This document shows, in pieces, positions 27,911-38,253 of a stretch of DNA of 64,000 nucleotides. Source of the stretch: Actinomycetes bacterium (GTDB lineage Bacteria; Actinomycetota; Actinomycetes; Streptosporangiales; Streptosporangiaceae). Each line of letters starts with the position of its first letter. Position 1 is the stretch's first letter. A program made the position numbers and the translations under genes. The notes under the pieces are model-generated. The model was not told where the DNA came from and did no database searches. It worked only from the letters and a program-made list of their open reading frames with translations. The stretch lies in assembly GCA_021793235.1 (NCBI GenBank), contig JAJYTD010000001.1, forward strand, positions 310,001 to 374,000, read 5' to 3'.

Positions 27911-29593
27911 TTGAACGTGAATGTTAGCGCTAACAGGGATGACGATGTCGTCATCGGCGTCGATTTCGGAACGCTTTCCGGCCGTGCCGTAGTGGTCAGG
28001 GCCGGTGATGGGGCCGAGCTCGCCAGCGCTGTGCACACCTACGAGCACGGTGTCGTCTCCACTGCGCTGCCGGACTCCGGTACCCCTCTCGCCCCCGACA
28101 CCGCGCTGCAGGTCCCTGCGGACTACCGGGCGGTGCTGCGCCAAGCCGTGCCCAAGGCGCTGGCCGCCTCGGGTGTCCCCGCGGAGCGCGTCATCGGCAT
28201 CGGCACCGACTTCACCGCCTGCACAGTCCTGCCTACCACCACCGACGGCACCCCGCTGTGCGAACTCCCCGAGTTCACCGACCGTCCGCACGCCTACCCC
28301 AAGCTGTGGAAGCACCACGCGGCCCAGCCCGAGGCCGACGACATCAACGCGCTGGCCGAGCGGCGCGGCGAAAGCTGGCTGGCCCGCTACGGCGGAAAGA
28401 TCTCCGCCGAATGGGAGTTCGCCAAGGGGCTCCAGGTGCTGCGCGAGGACCAGGAGGTCTACGACCGCACCGAGCGCTGGATCGAGGCCGCCGACTGGAT
28501 CGTCTGGCAATTGTGCGGCAAAGAGACCCGGAACGTATGCACCGCCGGGTACAAGGGCATCCATCAGGATGGTGCCTGGCCGACGCGCGAATACCTGGCC
28601 GCACTCGACCCCCGGTTCGCCGGATTCGCCGAGGAGAAGATCGCACACCCCCTGTCCCAGCTGGGAGAGTGCGCGGGCCGGCTCACCGCCCAGGCCGCCG
28701 CCTGGACCGGCCTTCCCGAGGGCATCGCTGTCGCGGTCGGCAACGTCGACGCCCACGTCACCGCCGCAGCGGCGCAGACCGTGGCCCCCGGGCGGATGCT
28801 CGCGGTCATGGGCACCAGCACCTGCCATGTGCTGAACGCCGAGACGTTCGCCGAGGTCCCCGGCATGTGCGGTGCGGTGCGCGACGGCATCGCGCCCGGG
28901 CTGTGGGGCTATGAAGCCGGGCAGAGCGGGGTCGGCGACATATTCGGCTGGTTCGCCGAAGGCTTCGCCCCGCCCGAGTACGTCCGCGAGGCTGACGGCC
29001 TGGGAATCTCCGTTCACGAACTACTCTCCCGCAAAGCCGCCGACCAGCCGGTCGGCGGGCACGGCCTGATCGCGCTGGACTGGCACAGCGGCAACCGATC
29101 GGTACTGGTCGACCACGACCTCTCGGGGATCATCGCCGGCATGACACTGGCCACTCGGCCCGAGGAGATCTACCGCGCACTGGTCGAGGCGACCGCGTTC
29201 GGCACCCGCACCATCCTGGACGCTTTCTCCGACTCAGGGGTGCCCGTCGAAGATTTCACCGTCGCGGGCGGCCTCAAACGCAACACGTTCGTCCTGCAGA
29301 TCTATGCCGACGTACTGAACCGCCCCCTGCACATCGCGAACTCCGACCAGGGGCCCGCGCTCGGATCGGCGATCCACGCCGCCGTCGCCGCCGGTGCCCA
29401 CCCCGACATCCACACCGCGGCCGCGGCCATGGGCGGTGCCACCCGCGGCGCCGTACTGCCCGACCCCCAACGGGCCGCCGCCTACGACGAGCTCTACACG
29501 ATCTACACCGAACTCCACGACCACTTCGGCCGCGGCGGCAGCGACGCGCTGCACCGCCTGCGCGGCATCCGCAACCAGAGCCTCACCCGCTGA
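27911..29593 (+). CDS. araB: Ribulokinase
   Basis: A 560-residue FGGY-family kinase that would phosphorylate L-ribulose to L-ribulose 5-phosphate. The N-terminal phosphate-binding segment VIGVDFGTLSGRAVVV and the GIGTDFTACTVLP region are typical of ribulokinase. A C-terminal GGLKRNTFVLQIYADVL and GPALGSAIHAAVAAG complete the fold. The TTG at 27911 follows AGGAGG. The second LacI operator (27922-27935) covers codons 4 to 9, so the N-terminal residues NVSANRD are partly dictated by the operator. araD follows after 12 bases. Confidence 0.93.
   Translation: MNVNVSANRDDDVVIGVDFGTLSGRAVVVRAGDGAELASAVHTYEHGVVSTALPDSGTPLAPDTALQVPADYRAVLRQAVPKALAASGVPAERVIGIGTDFTACTVLPTTTDGTPLCELPEFTDRPHAYPKLWKHHAAQPEADDINALAERRGESWLARYGGKISAEWEFAKGLQVLREDQEVYDRTERWIEAADWIVWQLCGKETRNVCTAGYKGIHQDGAWPTREYLAALDPRFAGFAEEKIAHPLSQLGECAGRLTAQAAAWTGLPEGIAVAVGNVDAHVTAAAAQTVAPGRMLAVMGTSTCHVLNAETFAEVPGMCGAVRDGIAPGLWGYEAGQSGVGDIFGWFAEGFAPPEYVREADGLGISVHELLSRKAADQPVGGHGLIALDWHSGNRSVLVDHDLSGIIAGMTLATRPEEIYRALVEATAFGTRTILDAFSDSGVPVEDFTVAGGLKRNTFVLQIYADVLNRPLHIANSDQGPALGSAIHAAVAAGAHPDIHTAAAAMGGATRGAVLPDPQRAAAYDELYTIYTELHDHFGRGGSDALHRLRGIRNQSLTR
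27922..27935. promoter_or_regulatory. LacI operator inside the araB coding start
   Basis: TGTTAGCGCTAACA, identical to the operator at 26784-26797, lies 11 bases into araB. A repressor bound here could block elongation, loop with the upstream copy about 1.1 kb away, or repress a promoter within the end of the regulator gene. Confidence 0.8.
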
Positions 29594-29605
29594 AGGACGC
29601 CAGCC

Positions 29606-30298
29606 ATGACCCTCCCCCCAGAAGCCGCCGCCGCCATCGAGCGGGTCCGGCGCGACGTCTGCACCCTCCACGCCGAACTGCTGCGCTGGAACCTGGTGAC
29701 CTGGACCAGCGGCAACATCTCAGCACGCGTGCCCGGCACCGACCTGATCGTGATCAAGCCCAGCGGTGTCGCCTACGACGACCTGACACCCCGATCCATG
29801 GTCGTCTGCGACCTGTACGGCGAGGTCGTCGACGGAGAGCACGCGCCATCCAGCGACACCGGCGCCCACGCCTACGTCTACCGGGACATGCCCGAGGTCG
29901 GCGGAGTCGTGCACACCCACAGCCCCTACGCCACCGCGTGGGCGGCCCGCAACGAACCCATCCCCTGCGCCATCACCGCGATGGCCGACGAGTTCGGCGC
30001 CGACATCCCGGTCGGCCCGTTCGCGCTCATCGGCGGGGACGACATCGGCAAGGGCATCGTCGCGACGCTGACCGGCCACCGCTCACCGGCGGTGCTGATG
30101 CGCAGCCACGGCGTCTTCACCATCGGCAAGGACGCCAAGGCCGCCGTCAAAGCCGCCGTGATGTGCGAGGACGTGGCTCGTACGGTGCACCTGGCCCGGC
30201 AGCACGGCCCGGTCGAGCGCCTGCCGCAGGAGCACATCGACGCACTCTACGACCGCTACCAGAACGTCTACGGCCAGAGAAAAGGAACGGACTCGTGA
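29606..30298 (+). CDS. araD: L-ribulose-5-phosphate 4-epimerase
   Basis: A 230-residue class II aldolase/epimerase converting L-ribulose 5-phosphate to D-xylulose 5-phosphate. The zinc-ligand motif VHTHS (HxH) and the later SHGVFTIG His are visible, together with SGNIS and KPSGV substrate motifs. The length is standard for AraD. The ATG at 29606 has AAGGA upstream. It overlaps the AraA-like gene by four bases (GTGA). It differs from fuculose aldolase mainly by context, which strongly supports AraD. Confidence 0.93.
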   Translation: MTLPPEAAAAIERVRRDVCTLHAELLRWNLVTWTSGNISARVPGTDLIVIKPSGVAYDDLTPRSMVVCDLYGEVVDGEHAPSSDTGAHAYVYRDMPEVGGVVHTHSPYATAWAARNEPIPCAITAMADEFGADIPVGPFALIGGDDIGKGIVATLTGHRSPAVLMRSHGVFTIGKDAKAAVKAAVMCEDVARTVHLARQHGPVERLPQEHIDALYDRYQNVYGQRKGTDS

Positions 30299-31692
30299 CG
30301 GAACGCCTCCCCCGCATCGGGATCTTGGGCATCATGCAGCCCCTGTACGACCAGATGATCCCGGGCATCACCGAACGCCAGGCCGGCTACGCGCGCCAGG
30401 TCGCCGACAGCCTCGCCGAAGTCGCCGACTGCGTGGTGAGTGAACCGGTACGCGGCCGCGCCGACGCCGAACGCGCCATGCGCGAGTTCGAGAACGGCGA
30501 CCTCGACGGTGTCCTGGTCGTCATGCTCACCTACGGGCCCTCGCTGCGCGTCACCCGGATGTTCAGCCAGATGCGGTTGCCGGTCTGCCTGGCCAACATC
30601 CAGCCCGACCCGTCCGTGACACCCGAGTGGGACATGGCCGACATGACCTACAACCAGGGCATCCACGGTGCGCAGGACACCGCCAACGCCATGGTCCGGT
30701 CCGGGCTCCCCTTCGACGTGATCACAGAAGAGTGGCACAGCGCCGCGTTCCAGGAGCGCGTCGGCCGCTGGGCGCGCGCCGCCCGCGCCGTCACCGCGTG
30801 GAAGCGGCTCAAGGTCGGTGTGTTCGGCTATGCCATGAACGGCATGGGCGACGCCCGGGTGGACGAGAGCGCGCTGATGCGCAAGCTCGGCCCGGAGATC
30901 GAGGTGATCGCCCCCGGGGCGCTGTACAGGGCCATGAGCGGGCTTTCCGATTCGGCGGTCGCCGCCCTCATCGACTGGGAGAACGAGCGCTTCGAGATCG
31001 ACGAGCGGCTCGCCAAGGAGGAGCGCGAGGACCACGCGCGGATGCAGCTCGGTATTGAGAAACTGCTCACCGAGCACGGCTGCGGCGCCTACTCGACCCA
31101 CTTCGACGCCATCGGCGAGGACGGCCGGTTCGCCCGGCTGCCCATGGCCGCGGCCTCCAGCCTGATGGCGGAAGGCTACGGGTTCGCGGGCGAGGGCGAC
31201 GTGCTCGCCGCCTCGATCGTCTACGCCGGGCACCAGCTCGCCGGCGACGGTCACTTCACCGAAATGTATGCGATGGACTTCCCGTCGGACTCCATCCTCA
31301 TGAGCCATATGGGGGAGGGCAACTGGAAGGTCGCACGCGATGACGAGCCGGTGCGGCTGATCAAGCGGCCGCTGGGCATCGGCGGCCTCGACGATCCGCC
31401 CACCCTGCTGTTCCGCATCAAACCGGGCCCCGCCACCCTGGCCTCTCTCGTCGCGCTCGGTGGTGAGGAGTTCCGGCTGGTGGTAGCCGAGGGCGAGGTA
31501 CTGGACTCGCAGCGGCTTCCGGCCCTGGAGATGCCCTACGGCCAGTTCCGCCCGGACTCGGGGATCCGGGAATGCATGGACAGGTGGCTGCGCAATGGCG
31601 GCACCCACCACATGGTCATGAACCTCGGTCGAACCGCCGCGGATTGGAAGGTCTTCTGTGAACTGACCGGTATCGAATACGCGCAGGTCTGA
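30295..31692 (+). CDS. araA: L-arabinose isomerase-like protein
   Basis: A 465-residue protein of the L-arabinose/L-fucose isomerase fold, divergent from the classical 500-residue AraA; the usual LWFVVGSQ start is replaced by [15 protein letters not shown]. Candidates for the four metal ligands keep their order: a Glu in GFAGEGD, a Glu in FTEMYAMDF, a His in MSHMGEGN and a His in [11 protein letters not shown]. The GTG at 30295 overlaps the araD stop and has AAAGGA upstream. No other isomerase is present, so it should supply L-ribulose for AraB. Function is inferred from these residues and the operon. Confidence 0.82.
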   Translation: MTERLPRIGILGIMQPLYDQMIPGITERQAGYARQVADSLAEVADCVVSEPVRGRADAERAMREFENGDLDGVLVVMLTYGPSLRVTRMFSQMRLPVCLANIQPDPSVTPEWDMADMTYNQGIHGAQDTANAMVRSGLPFDVITEEWHSAAFQERVGRWARAARAVTAWKRLKVGVFGYAMNGMGDARVDESALMRKLGPEIEVIAPGALYRAMSGLSDSAVAALIDWENERFEIDERLAKEEREDHARMQLGIEKLLTEHGCGAYSTHFDAIGEDGRFARLPMAAASSLMAEGYGFAGEGDVLAASIVYAGHQLAGDGHFTEMYAMDFPSDSILMSHMGEGNWKVARDDEPVRLIKRPLGIGGLDDPPTLLFRIKPGPATLASLVALGGEEFRLVVAEGEVLDSQRLPALEMPYGQFRPDSGIRECMDRWLRNGGTHHMVMNLGRTAADWKVFCELTGIEYAQV

Positions 31693-31877
31693 CCCTGTCC
31701 GATGACGTTTACGCCACCAACCCCGCTGAGGCACCCGAACGCGTGGTGCCCCGGCCCGACAAGGACACCCGATTGGACAGCGGCCGCCTCAGCGCGGTGC
31801 TGCCCCCAGTGTCCTGGACCCTCGTCCGGCTCGCGGTCCCGCGGGCCGAAATCCCCCATTACACCGAGGTGATCGAC

Positions 31878-32960
31878 GTGAACAAGAAGCTCCTGGCCGC
31901 GGCGCTGCTGAGCGCTTCCCTCCTGCTGTCCTCGTGCGGCGGTGTCGGCGATGCCGCACGCGACGAGGGCGAGAACGGGACGGTCGGTATCGCGATGCCG
32001 ACCAAGTCATCCGAACGTTGGGTCAACGACGGGCAGAACATGGTGAAGCAGTTCGAGGAGGCCGGCTACGGCACCGATCTGCAGTACGCCGAGGACGTGG
32101 TGGAGAACCAGGTCTCCCAGATCGAGAACATGATCACCAAGGACGTCGACGCCCTGGTCATCGCGGCGATCGACGGCGAGGCGCTGACCGATGTGCTGCA
32201 GATGGCCGCCGACAGCGATATCCCCGTCATCTCCTACGACCGGCTCATCCGCGGCACCGAGAACGTCGACTACTACGCCACGTTCGACAACTTCGAGGTG
32301 GGCGTCCTCCAGGCCACCTACATCGAGGAAGCCCTGGATCTGGAGAACGAGGAAGGCCCCTTCACCATCGAGCTCTTCGGCGGCTCACCCGACGACAACA
32401 ACGCCTACTTCTTCTACGACGGCGCGATGTCGATCCTGGAGCCCTACATCGACGAGGGCGTGCTGGAGGTGAAGAGCGGGCAGACCGAGATGGACCAGAT
32501 CGCCACGCTGCGCTGGGACGGCGCCACCGCGCAGGCCCGGATGGACAACCTGCTCAGCGCCAACTACTCCGATGAGGACCTCGACGCCGTCCTGTCCCCC
32601 TACGACGGCATCAGCATCGGCGTGATCTCCTCCCTCAAGGGCGTGGGCTACGGCAGCGAGGACCAGCCCCTGCCGGTCATCACCGGGCAGGACGCCGAAG
32701 CCGCATCGGTGAAGTCGATCATCGCCGGCGAGCAGACCCAGACCGTCTTCAAGGACACCCGCGAGCTCGCCGAGGTCGCCGTGGGAATGACCGAGGCCGT
32801 CATCAGCGGCGAAGAACCCGAGGTCAACGACACCGAGAGCTACGACAACGGCAAGAAGGTGGTTCCCTCCTACCTGCTCGAACCGGTCTCGGTCGACAAG
32901 GACAACTACGAGGAGCAGCTCATCGAGAGCGGCTACTACGAGGAGTCCGATCTCAAGTGA
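31878..32960 (+). CDS. chvE: Sugar-binding lipoprotein, ChvE type
   Basis: A 360-residue substrate-binding lipoprotein of the CUT2 class. The lipobox LLSSC is within the first 20 residues ([20 protein letters not shown]). Two Rossmann-like lobes follow, with the ChvE-type segments [19 protein letters not shown] and [15 protein letters not shown]. The GTG at 31878 was chosen because GAGGTGATC lies just upstream and gives a compact signal peptide. It heads the importer chvE-gguA-gguB, 185 bases after araA; the gap shows no clear hairpin. L-arabinose is the expected ligand. Confidence 0.9.
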   Translation: MNKKLLAAALLSASLLLSSCGGVGDAARDEGENGTVGIAMPTKSSERWVNDGQNMVKQFEEAGYGTDLQYAEDVVENQVSQIENMITKDVDALVIAAIDGEALTDVLQMAADSDIPVISYDRLIRGTENVDYYATFDNFEVGVLQATYIEEALDLENEEGPFTIELFGGSPDDNNAYFFYDGAMSILEPYIDEGVLEVKSGQTEMDQIATLRWDGATAQARMDNLLSANYSDEDLDAVLSPYDGISIGVISSLKGVGYGSEDQPLPVITGQDAEAASVKSIIAGEQTQTVFKDTRELAEVAVGMTEAVISGEEPEVNDTESYDNGKKVVPSYLLEPVSVDKDNYEEQLIESGYYEESDLK

Positions 32961-33000
32961 GCAAGCCGGAGGGGACACCCGTGATCCAAAGGTGCCTGGT

Positions 33001-34533
33001 ATGAGCGACCTCATCCTGCAGATGCGCGGGATCGGCAAGGAGTTCCCCGGTGTCAAAGCGTTGGAGGACGTCGACCTGAGGGTGGCGCGCGGCGAGATCC
33101 GCGCCCTGATGGGCGAGAACGGAGCCGGAAAGTCGACCCTGATGAAGGTGCTCAGCGGGGTCTACCCCCGCGGCGACTACACCGGGGACATCCTGGTGGA
33201 CGGCGAGGTCTGCGCGTTCTCCAGCATCCGCGACAGCGAACGCGCGGGCATCGTCATCATCCACCAGGAGCTCGCGCTCATCCCGCAGCTCTCCATCGCC
33301 GAGAACATCTTTCTGGGCAACGAGCAGACCGGACCCGGCGGCGTGATCGACTGGGGCCGCACCATCGGGGCGGCGCGCACCCTGCTGCGGCGTGTCGGGC
33401 TGGAGGAGGACCCCACTATCCCGGTGTCCTCGCTCAGCGTCGGCAAGCAGCAACTGGTCGAGATCGCCAAGGCCCTGTCGAAGGAGGTGCGGCTGCTCAT
33501 TCTGGACGAGCCCACCTCCGCCCTCAATGAGGCCGAGAGCGACAACCTCCTTGAACTGCTGCTCGACCTCAAGGCCCAGGGGATCACCGCCATCCTCATC
33601 TCGCACAAGCTCGGCGAGGTGACCCGGGTCGCCGACACGATCACCGTGCTGCGCGACGGCCGGTGCATCGAGACCATGGCCATGGCCGCGGGAGCGGTCG
33701 ACGAGGACCGCATCATCCGCGGCATGGTCGGCCGGGATCTGGACCACCGCTACCCCGAGCACACCGCCGACATAGGGGAGGTGCGGTTCGAGGTGCGCGA
33801 CTGGACGGTGGACCACCCCACCCAGGCGGGGCGGCGCGTGGTCGACCAGGCCGGGCTGCAGATCCGGCGCGGCGAGATCGTCGGCTTGGCGGGCCTCATG
33901 GGCGCCGGGCGCACCGAGTTCGCGATGAGCGTGTTCGGCCGGAGCTACGGGCGCTACGTAGGCGGAAGGGTGCTCAAGGACGGCAAGGAGATCCACCTGC
34001 GCAACGTTGGGGACGCCATCGCCAACGGCATCGCCTACGTACCCGAGGACCGCAAGGAACTCGGGCTCATCCTGGACGAGGACATCCGCCGCAACCTGAC
34101 CCTGGCCGGGTTGCGGCGCCTCTCCCGCCGGTCCGTCATCGACCCGGCGCGCGAGGCCGTGGCCGCCGAGGAGATGCGCGGCCGGATGGGAGTGAAGAGC
34201 CGCGACATCTTCCAGGCCACCGGCGACCTCAGCGGCGGCAACCAGCAGAAAGTCGTACTCGGCAAGTGGCTGTTCGCAGAACCCGACCTGCTCATCCTCG
34301 ACGAACCCACACGCGGGATCGACGTCGGCGCCAAGTACGAGATCTATGTGATCGTGCAGCGCCTCGCCGCCCAGGGGGCCAGCGTGCTGCTGATCTCCTC
34401 GGAACTTCCCGAACTACTGGGGATATGCGACCGCGTCTACGCGATGTGCGAAGGCCGCATCACCGGTGAGGTGCCGCGCGCCGAGGCCACCCAGGAGTCC
34501 CTGATGAAACTTATGACCATGACGAAGGCGTGA
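33001..34533 (+). CDS. gguA: Sugar ABC importer ATPase (two ABC domains)
   Basis: A 510-residue CUT2-type ATPase with two nucleotide-binding domains in tandem. The first has Walker [10 protein letters not shown] and a degenerate signature ([17 protein letters not shown]) with Walker [12 protein letters not shown]. The second lacks a canonical Walker A (GLMGAGRTE) but has LSGGNQQKV and [14 protein letters not shown]. This asymmetry is normal for CUT2. The ATG at 33001 was chosen over an in-frame GTG nine bases upstream. It overlaps gguB by four bases (GTGA). Confidence 0.93.
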   Translation: MSDLILQMRGIGKEFPGVKALEDVDLRVARGEIRALMGENGAGKSTLMKVLSGVYPRGDYTGDILVDGEVCAFSSIRDSERAGIVIIHQELALIPQLSIAENIFLGNEQTGPGGVIDWGRTIGAARTLLRRVGLEEDPTIPVSSLSVGKQQLVEIAKALSKEVRLLILDEPTSALNEAESDNLLELLLDLKAQGITAILISHKLGEVTRVADTITVLRDGRCIETMAMAAGAVDEDRIIRGMVGRDLDHRYPEHTADIGEVRFEVRDWTVDHPTQAGRRVVDQAGLQIRRGEIVGLAGLMGAGRTEFAMSVFGRSYGRYVGGRVLKDGKEIHLRNVGDAIANGIAYVPEDRKELGLILDEDIRRNLTLAGLRRLSRRSVIDPAREAVAAEEMRGRMGVKSRDIFQATGDLSGGNQQKVVLGKWLFAEPDLLILDEPTRGIDVGAKYEIYVIVQRLAAQGASVLLISSELPELLGICDRVYAMCEGRITGEVPRAEATQESLMKLMTMTKA

Positions 34534-35801
34534 CAGCGATGAATGCCATCCGCGATGTGCTGCGGAACAACGCCAGACAGTACGGGATGGTGATCGCGCT
34601 CGCGGTCATCATGATCCTGTTCCAGATCCTCACCGGCGGGCTGCTGCTGCGCCCGCTGAACATCACCAACCTGATCATGCAGAACTCCTACGTGGTGATT
34701 CTGGCGATCGGGATGATGCTGGTCATCATCACCGGCCACATCGACCTGTCCGTGGGGTCGGTCGTGGCCTTCGTGGGAGCGGTGTCGGCGATCCTGCTGA
34801 CCGGTTGGGGGCTGCCCATGCCGGTGGTGGTGCCCCTCGCCCTGGTGCTCGGTGCGCTGATCGGCGCCTGGCAGGGGTTCTGGATCGCCTATGTGCGCAT
34901 CCCCGCCTTCATCGTCACCCTCGCCGGGATGCTGGTGTTTCGCGGAGCCACCATGATCGTGCTGGGCGGGGAGTCCGTGGGCCCGCTTCCGCGGTCCCTG
35001 CGGGGGCTGGCCAGCGGGTTCGTGCCCGATGTCGCCGACATCGGGCTGCATGTCCTCACCTTGGCCATCGGCGTGCTGGCGGCGGCGGCGCTGGTGTGGG
35101 TCCAGTGGCGGACCCGCGCCCGTAACGCCCACTACGGGCTGCCGGTGGCCTCCCTACAGCTCACCATGGCGAAGTCGGTGGCGACCGCGCTCGTTGTCAT
35201 GGTCTTCTCCTACACGTTGGCGGTCTACAGCGGGATCCCGGTCGTCGGCCTGCTGCTGGCCGTGCTGATCGTCGGCTATTCCTTCGTGATGAACTCGACC
35301 ACCACGGGACGCCACGTCTACGCGGTGGGCGGCAGCGAGAAGGCGGCCATGCTCTCCGGTGTGCGGACGCAGCGCACCACATTCTGGGTGTTCGTGAACA
35401 TGGGGGTGCTCTCGGCACTGGCCGGCCTGGTGTTCACCGCGCGGCTGAACGCGGCCACCCCGCGCGCCGGCACCATGTTCGAGCTCGACGCGATCGCCGC
35501 GGCCTTCATCGGCGGAGCATCGGCCACCGGTGGTGTGGGTACCGTGATCGGAGCCGTTGTCGGGGCGCTGGTCATGGGTGTGATGAACAACGGTATGTCG
35601 CTCATCGGCCTGGGCGTGGACTGGCAGCAGACCATCAAGGGCCTGGTGCTGCTCGTGGCGGTGGCATTCGACATCTACAGCAAGAAGCGCATCGGCTTCG
35701 GCCGGTCACGGGCTGCTGTGCGCAGCACCTCCGATTCGCCGCCCAGCGAGCAGACCCAGGAGCATCCGACGGAGCCGGCCCGGTCCCCGAGCGGTATATG
35801 A
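34530..35801 (+). CDS. gguB: Sugar ABC importer permease
   Basis: A 423-residue CUT2 permease with about ten membrane helices. The family motif [10 protein letters not shown] is near residue 70 and the cytoplasmic coupling region is [19 protein letters not shown]. The C-terminal 40 residues are hydrophilic and Ser/Glu-rich, an extension not needed for transport. The GTG at 34530 overlaps the ATPase stop codon. With the lipoprotein and ATPase it completes the importer. Confidence 0.93.
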   Translation: MTAMNAIRDVLRNNARQYGMVIALAVIMILFQILTGGLLLRPLNITNLIMQNSYVVILAIGMMLVIITGHIDLSVGSVVAFVGAVSAILLTGWGLPMPVVVPLALVLGALIGAWQGFWIAYVRIPAFIVTLAGMLVFRGATMIVLGGESVGPLPRSLRGLASGFVPDVADIGLHVLTLAIGVLAAAALVWVQWRTRARNAHYGLPVASLQLTMAKSVATALVVMVFSYTLAVYSGIPVVGLLLAVLIVGYSFVMNSTTTGRHVYAVGGSEKAAMLSGVRTQRTTFWVFVNMGVLSALAGLVFTARLNAATPRAGTMFELDAIAAAFIGGASATGGVGTVIGAVVGALVMGVMNNGMSLIGLGVDWQQTIKGLVLLVAVAFDIYSKKRIGFGRSRAAVRSTSDSPPSEQTQEHPTEPARSPSGI

Positions 35802-35896
35802 GGTGTCGCGGAGATCTTTGGGGAAACCAGAGCACGCGAGCGGGTTCGCGGGATAGTGTCGGTTCGTAACGTTGTGTGGTGGTGAGAGGGCGATCG

Positions 35897-36256
35897 ATGC
35901 AGCCGAACGATCAAAACCAGTTGCTCGCGGCCATCCGGGGGGTCATCCGCGAAGAGGTGGCCCCCCTGGAGGGCCGGTTCGACACCCTGGAGGGCCGGTT
36001 CGATCGGCTGGAGGCCGAGGTACAGGGAGTGAAATCCGATGTCGGTACTTTGAAGTCCGACGTTCACTACCTGAAGGTCGAGGTGCAGGAAGTGAAATCC
36101 GATGTCGGTACTTTGAAGTCCGACGTTCACTACCTGAAGGCCGAAGTGTCCGCCACCCGCGGTGACCTGTGCGACTTTCGGCAGGCCAACAACCGTGTCC
36201 TCAACGCTTTGAGCCAGGACGTCCGCGAACTCAAGGAGCGCGCGGCCGGAGACTGA
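35897..36256 (+). CDS. Short coiled-coil protein with a recent 63-base tandem duplication
   Basis: A 119-residue, fully soluble protein that is almost entirely predicted coiled coil. A seven-residue repeat (LEGRFDT then LEGRFDR) is followed by two copies of a 21-residue unit beginning VKSDVGTLKSDVHYLK. The two DNA copies (36029-36091 and 36092 onward) are identical over about 50 bases, showing a recent duplication. They are AT-richer than the neighbouring genes. The ATG at 35897 has GAGAGG upstream. It lies between the sugar permease and dnaG. I cannot assign a function; oligomer scaffolding is a guess. Confidence 0.75.
   Translation: MQPNDQNQLLAAIRGVIREEVAPLEGRFDTLEGRFDRLEAEVQGVKSDVGTLKSDVHYLKVEVQEVKSDVGTLKSDVHYLKAEVSATRGDLCDFRQANNRVLNALSQDVRELKERAAGD
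36029..36151 (+). repeat. Tandem 63-base repeat, two copies
   Basis: Period 63 bases: 36029-36091 and 36092-36151 are identical for the first roughly 50 bases and diverge after CTGAAGG. It encodes 21 residues, three heptads, so changes in copy number keep the coiled-coil register. Confidence 0.85.
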
Positions 36257-36313
36257 CCACAGAGCCGCCCCTTCCGTCGCGGGCGGCCGCCGGGCGAACT
36301 ACGCTGAACCACT

Positions 36314-38194
36314 GTGGCCGGCCGGATCAGAGACGAAGACGTGGCGCTCGTCCGCGAGCGCTCACCCATCGCAGACATCGTGGGGGAGTACCTCCAACTC
36401 CGCAACGCTGGTGGCGGTTCCCTCAAAGGGCTGTGCCCCTTCCACGACGAGAAGTCCCCCTCGTTCAACGTCACCCCGGCCCGCGGCCTCTACTACTGCT
36501 TCGGCTGCGGGGAGGGCGGTGACGTCATCTCCTTCGTGCAGGAGATGGAATCGCTGAGCTTCACCGAGGCGGTCGAGGCCCTGGCCCGGCAGGCGGGAAT
36601 CCGGCTGCGTTACGAGCAGGGCGGCTATACCGCGCGGGCGGACCAGGGGCAGCGGCAGCGGCTGCTGGACGCGCACAGGGCCGCCCAGGAGTTCTACGCG
36701 GAGCAGCTGCTGTCGCCGGGAGCGCGGGAGGGGCGGCGCTTCCTGAGCGAACGGGGGTTCACGCGAGCCGACGCAGAGCGGTTCGGGGTGGGCTATGCCC
36801 CGGGCGGGTGGGAGGCCCTCACCACGCACCTGCGCAAGAAGGGCTTCAGCGATCGGGAGATCATCACGGCCGGCCTGGCGAGCCAGGGGCGGCGGGGTGC
36901 CTACGACAGGTTCCGCGATCGGCTGGTGTGGCCCGTGCGTGAGGTCACCGGCGAGGTCGTCGGGTTCGGCGCCCGCAAGCTCGGCCCCGGGGACGAGGGG
37001 CCGAAGTACCTCAATACCCCCGAGACCCCGATCTTCAAGAAGGGGCACCTGCTTTACGGGCTCGACCTCGCCAAACGGGAGATCTCCAAAAGCCGCCGCG
37101 CGGTCATCGTGGAGGGCTACACCGATGTCATGGCCTGTCACCTGGCCGGTGTCGGCACCGCCGTGGCCACCTGCGGCACCTCGTTCGGCGAGGAGCATCT
37201 GAAGGTGCTGCGCCGGATGCTGCTGGGCCGGTCCAACCAGGGCGGCGAGGTCGTGTTCACCTTCGACGGCGACGCCGCCGGGCAGAAAGCCGCGGTCCGC
37301 GCCTTCGCTGAGGAGCACGGGTTCGCGTCGGAGACGTTCGTCGCCGTGCAACCGGATGGGCTCGACCCCTGCGATCTGCGCCTGCGGCACGGCGACAACG
37401 CGGTCCGGGATCTGGTCGAGGCCCGCAAGCCCCTCTACGAGTTCATGATCCGCAACGTGATCGAGCAGTACGACCTGACCACCCCCGAAGGCCGGATGGC
37501 GGGACTGGACGCGGCGGCAGAGATCGTGGCGAGCATCCGAAACGAGGGCGTGCGCAAACTGTATGGGGTGAACCTGGACCACTGGCTGGGCATCATGGAC
37601 GAGGCCTTCGTGCAGCGCCGCGTGGCCCAGCACATGCGCGGGCGGCGCGGGGGTGCTGCGGTGCGGCGCGCGCCCGTACCGCAGGCGCCTTCCGGCGCGG
37701 CCGAGTCCGCACCCTATGACTTGCGGGATCCGTCGCTGCAGCGTGAGCGCCAGGCGCTGAAGATAGCCGTGCAGTATCCGGCGCTGGCACGGGAGTTCGA
37801 TGAACTCGACCCGGAGATGTTCACGGTGCCCCAGCACCGCGCCATGTACGAACTCATCCGCGCGCAGGGGGGCGTGGCCGCCGCGGGGGAGGCCGGGCAG
37901 TGGGCGGCACGGCTGCGCGATGGCGCGCCCAATGACGCCCAACGCACGTTCATCACCCGGCTGGCGGTAGAGCCGATGGAGATCTATGGAGAACTCGACG
38001 AGCATTACGCCCGGGAAATCCTCGGCACAATCAGAATTCATTCCATCAATCGCCAGGTGGCAAACCTGAAGTCTCGTCTGGGCCGACTGGACCCAACGGC
38101 CGAAGCCGAGGAATACCAGCGGGTATTCACCGAACTCATGGCTGTTGAACAGCAGAAACGAATGATGCGCGAGCGGTCCGGGGGGACCCCCTAG
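36314..38194 (+). CDS. dnaG: DNA primase
   Basis: A 626-residue replicative primase. The N-terminal CHC2 zinc finger uses C41, H44, C62 and C65. The catalytic core has a Toprim motif VIVEGYTDVMA and the FTFDGDAAG metal site. A DnaB-interacting C-terminal region ends the protein. The GTG at 36314 gives the conserved start AGRIRDEDVALVRERSPI. A sigma factor gene follows after 59 bases, recalling the classical macromolecular-synthesis arrangement. Confidence 0.96.
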   Translation: MAGRIRDEDVALVRERSPIADIVGEYLQLRNAGGGSLKGLCPFHDEKSPSFNVTPARGLYYCFGCGEGGDVISFVQEMESLSFTEAVEALARQAGIRLRYEQGGYTARADQGQRQRLLDAHRAAQEFYAEQLLSPGAREGRRFLSERGFTRADAERFGVGYAPGGWEALTTHLRKKGFSDREIITAGLASQGRRGAYDRFRDRLVWPVREVTGEVVGFGARKLGPGDEGPKYLNTPETPIFKKGHLLYGLDLAKREISKSRRAVIVEGYTDVMACHLAGVGTAVATCGTSFGEEHLKVLRRMLLGRSNQGGEVVFTFDGDAAGQKAAVRAFAEEHGFASETFVAVQPDGLDPCDLRLRHGDNAVRDLVEARKPLYEFMIRNVIEQYDLTTPEGRMAGLDAAAEIVASIRNEGVRKLYGVNLDHWLGIMDEAFVQRRVAQHMRGRRGGAAVRRAPVPQAPSGAAESAPYDLRDPSLQRERQALKIAVQYPALAREFDELDPEMFTVPQHRAMYELIRAQGGVAAAGEAGQWAARLRDGAPNDAQRTFITRLAVEPMEIYGELDEHYAREILGTIRIHSINRQVANLKSRLGRLDPTAEAEEYQRVFTELMAVEQQKRMMRERSGGTP

Positions 38195-38253
38195 CACCAG
38201 GGTGACAAAAATAGCCCTCTCTGTTCTGCTGCGGGAACGGGCACACTGTAAGG

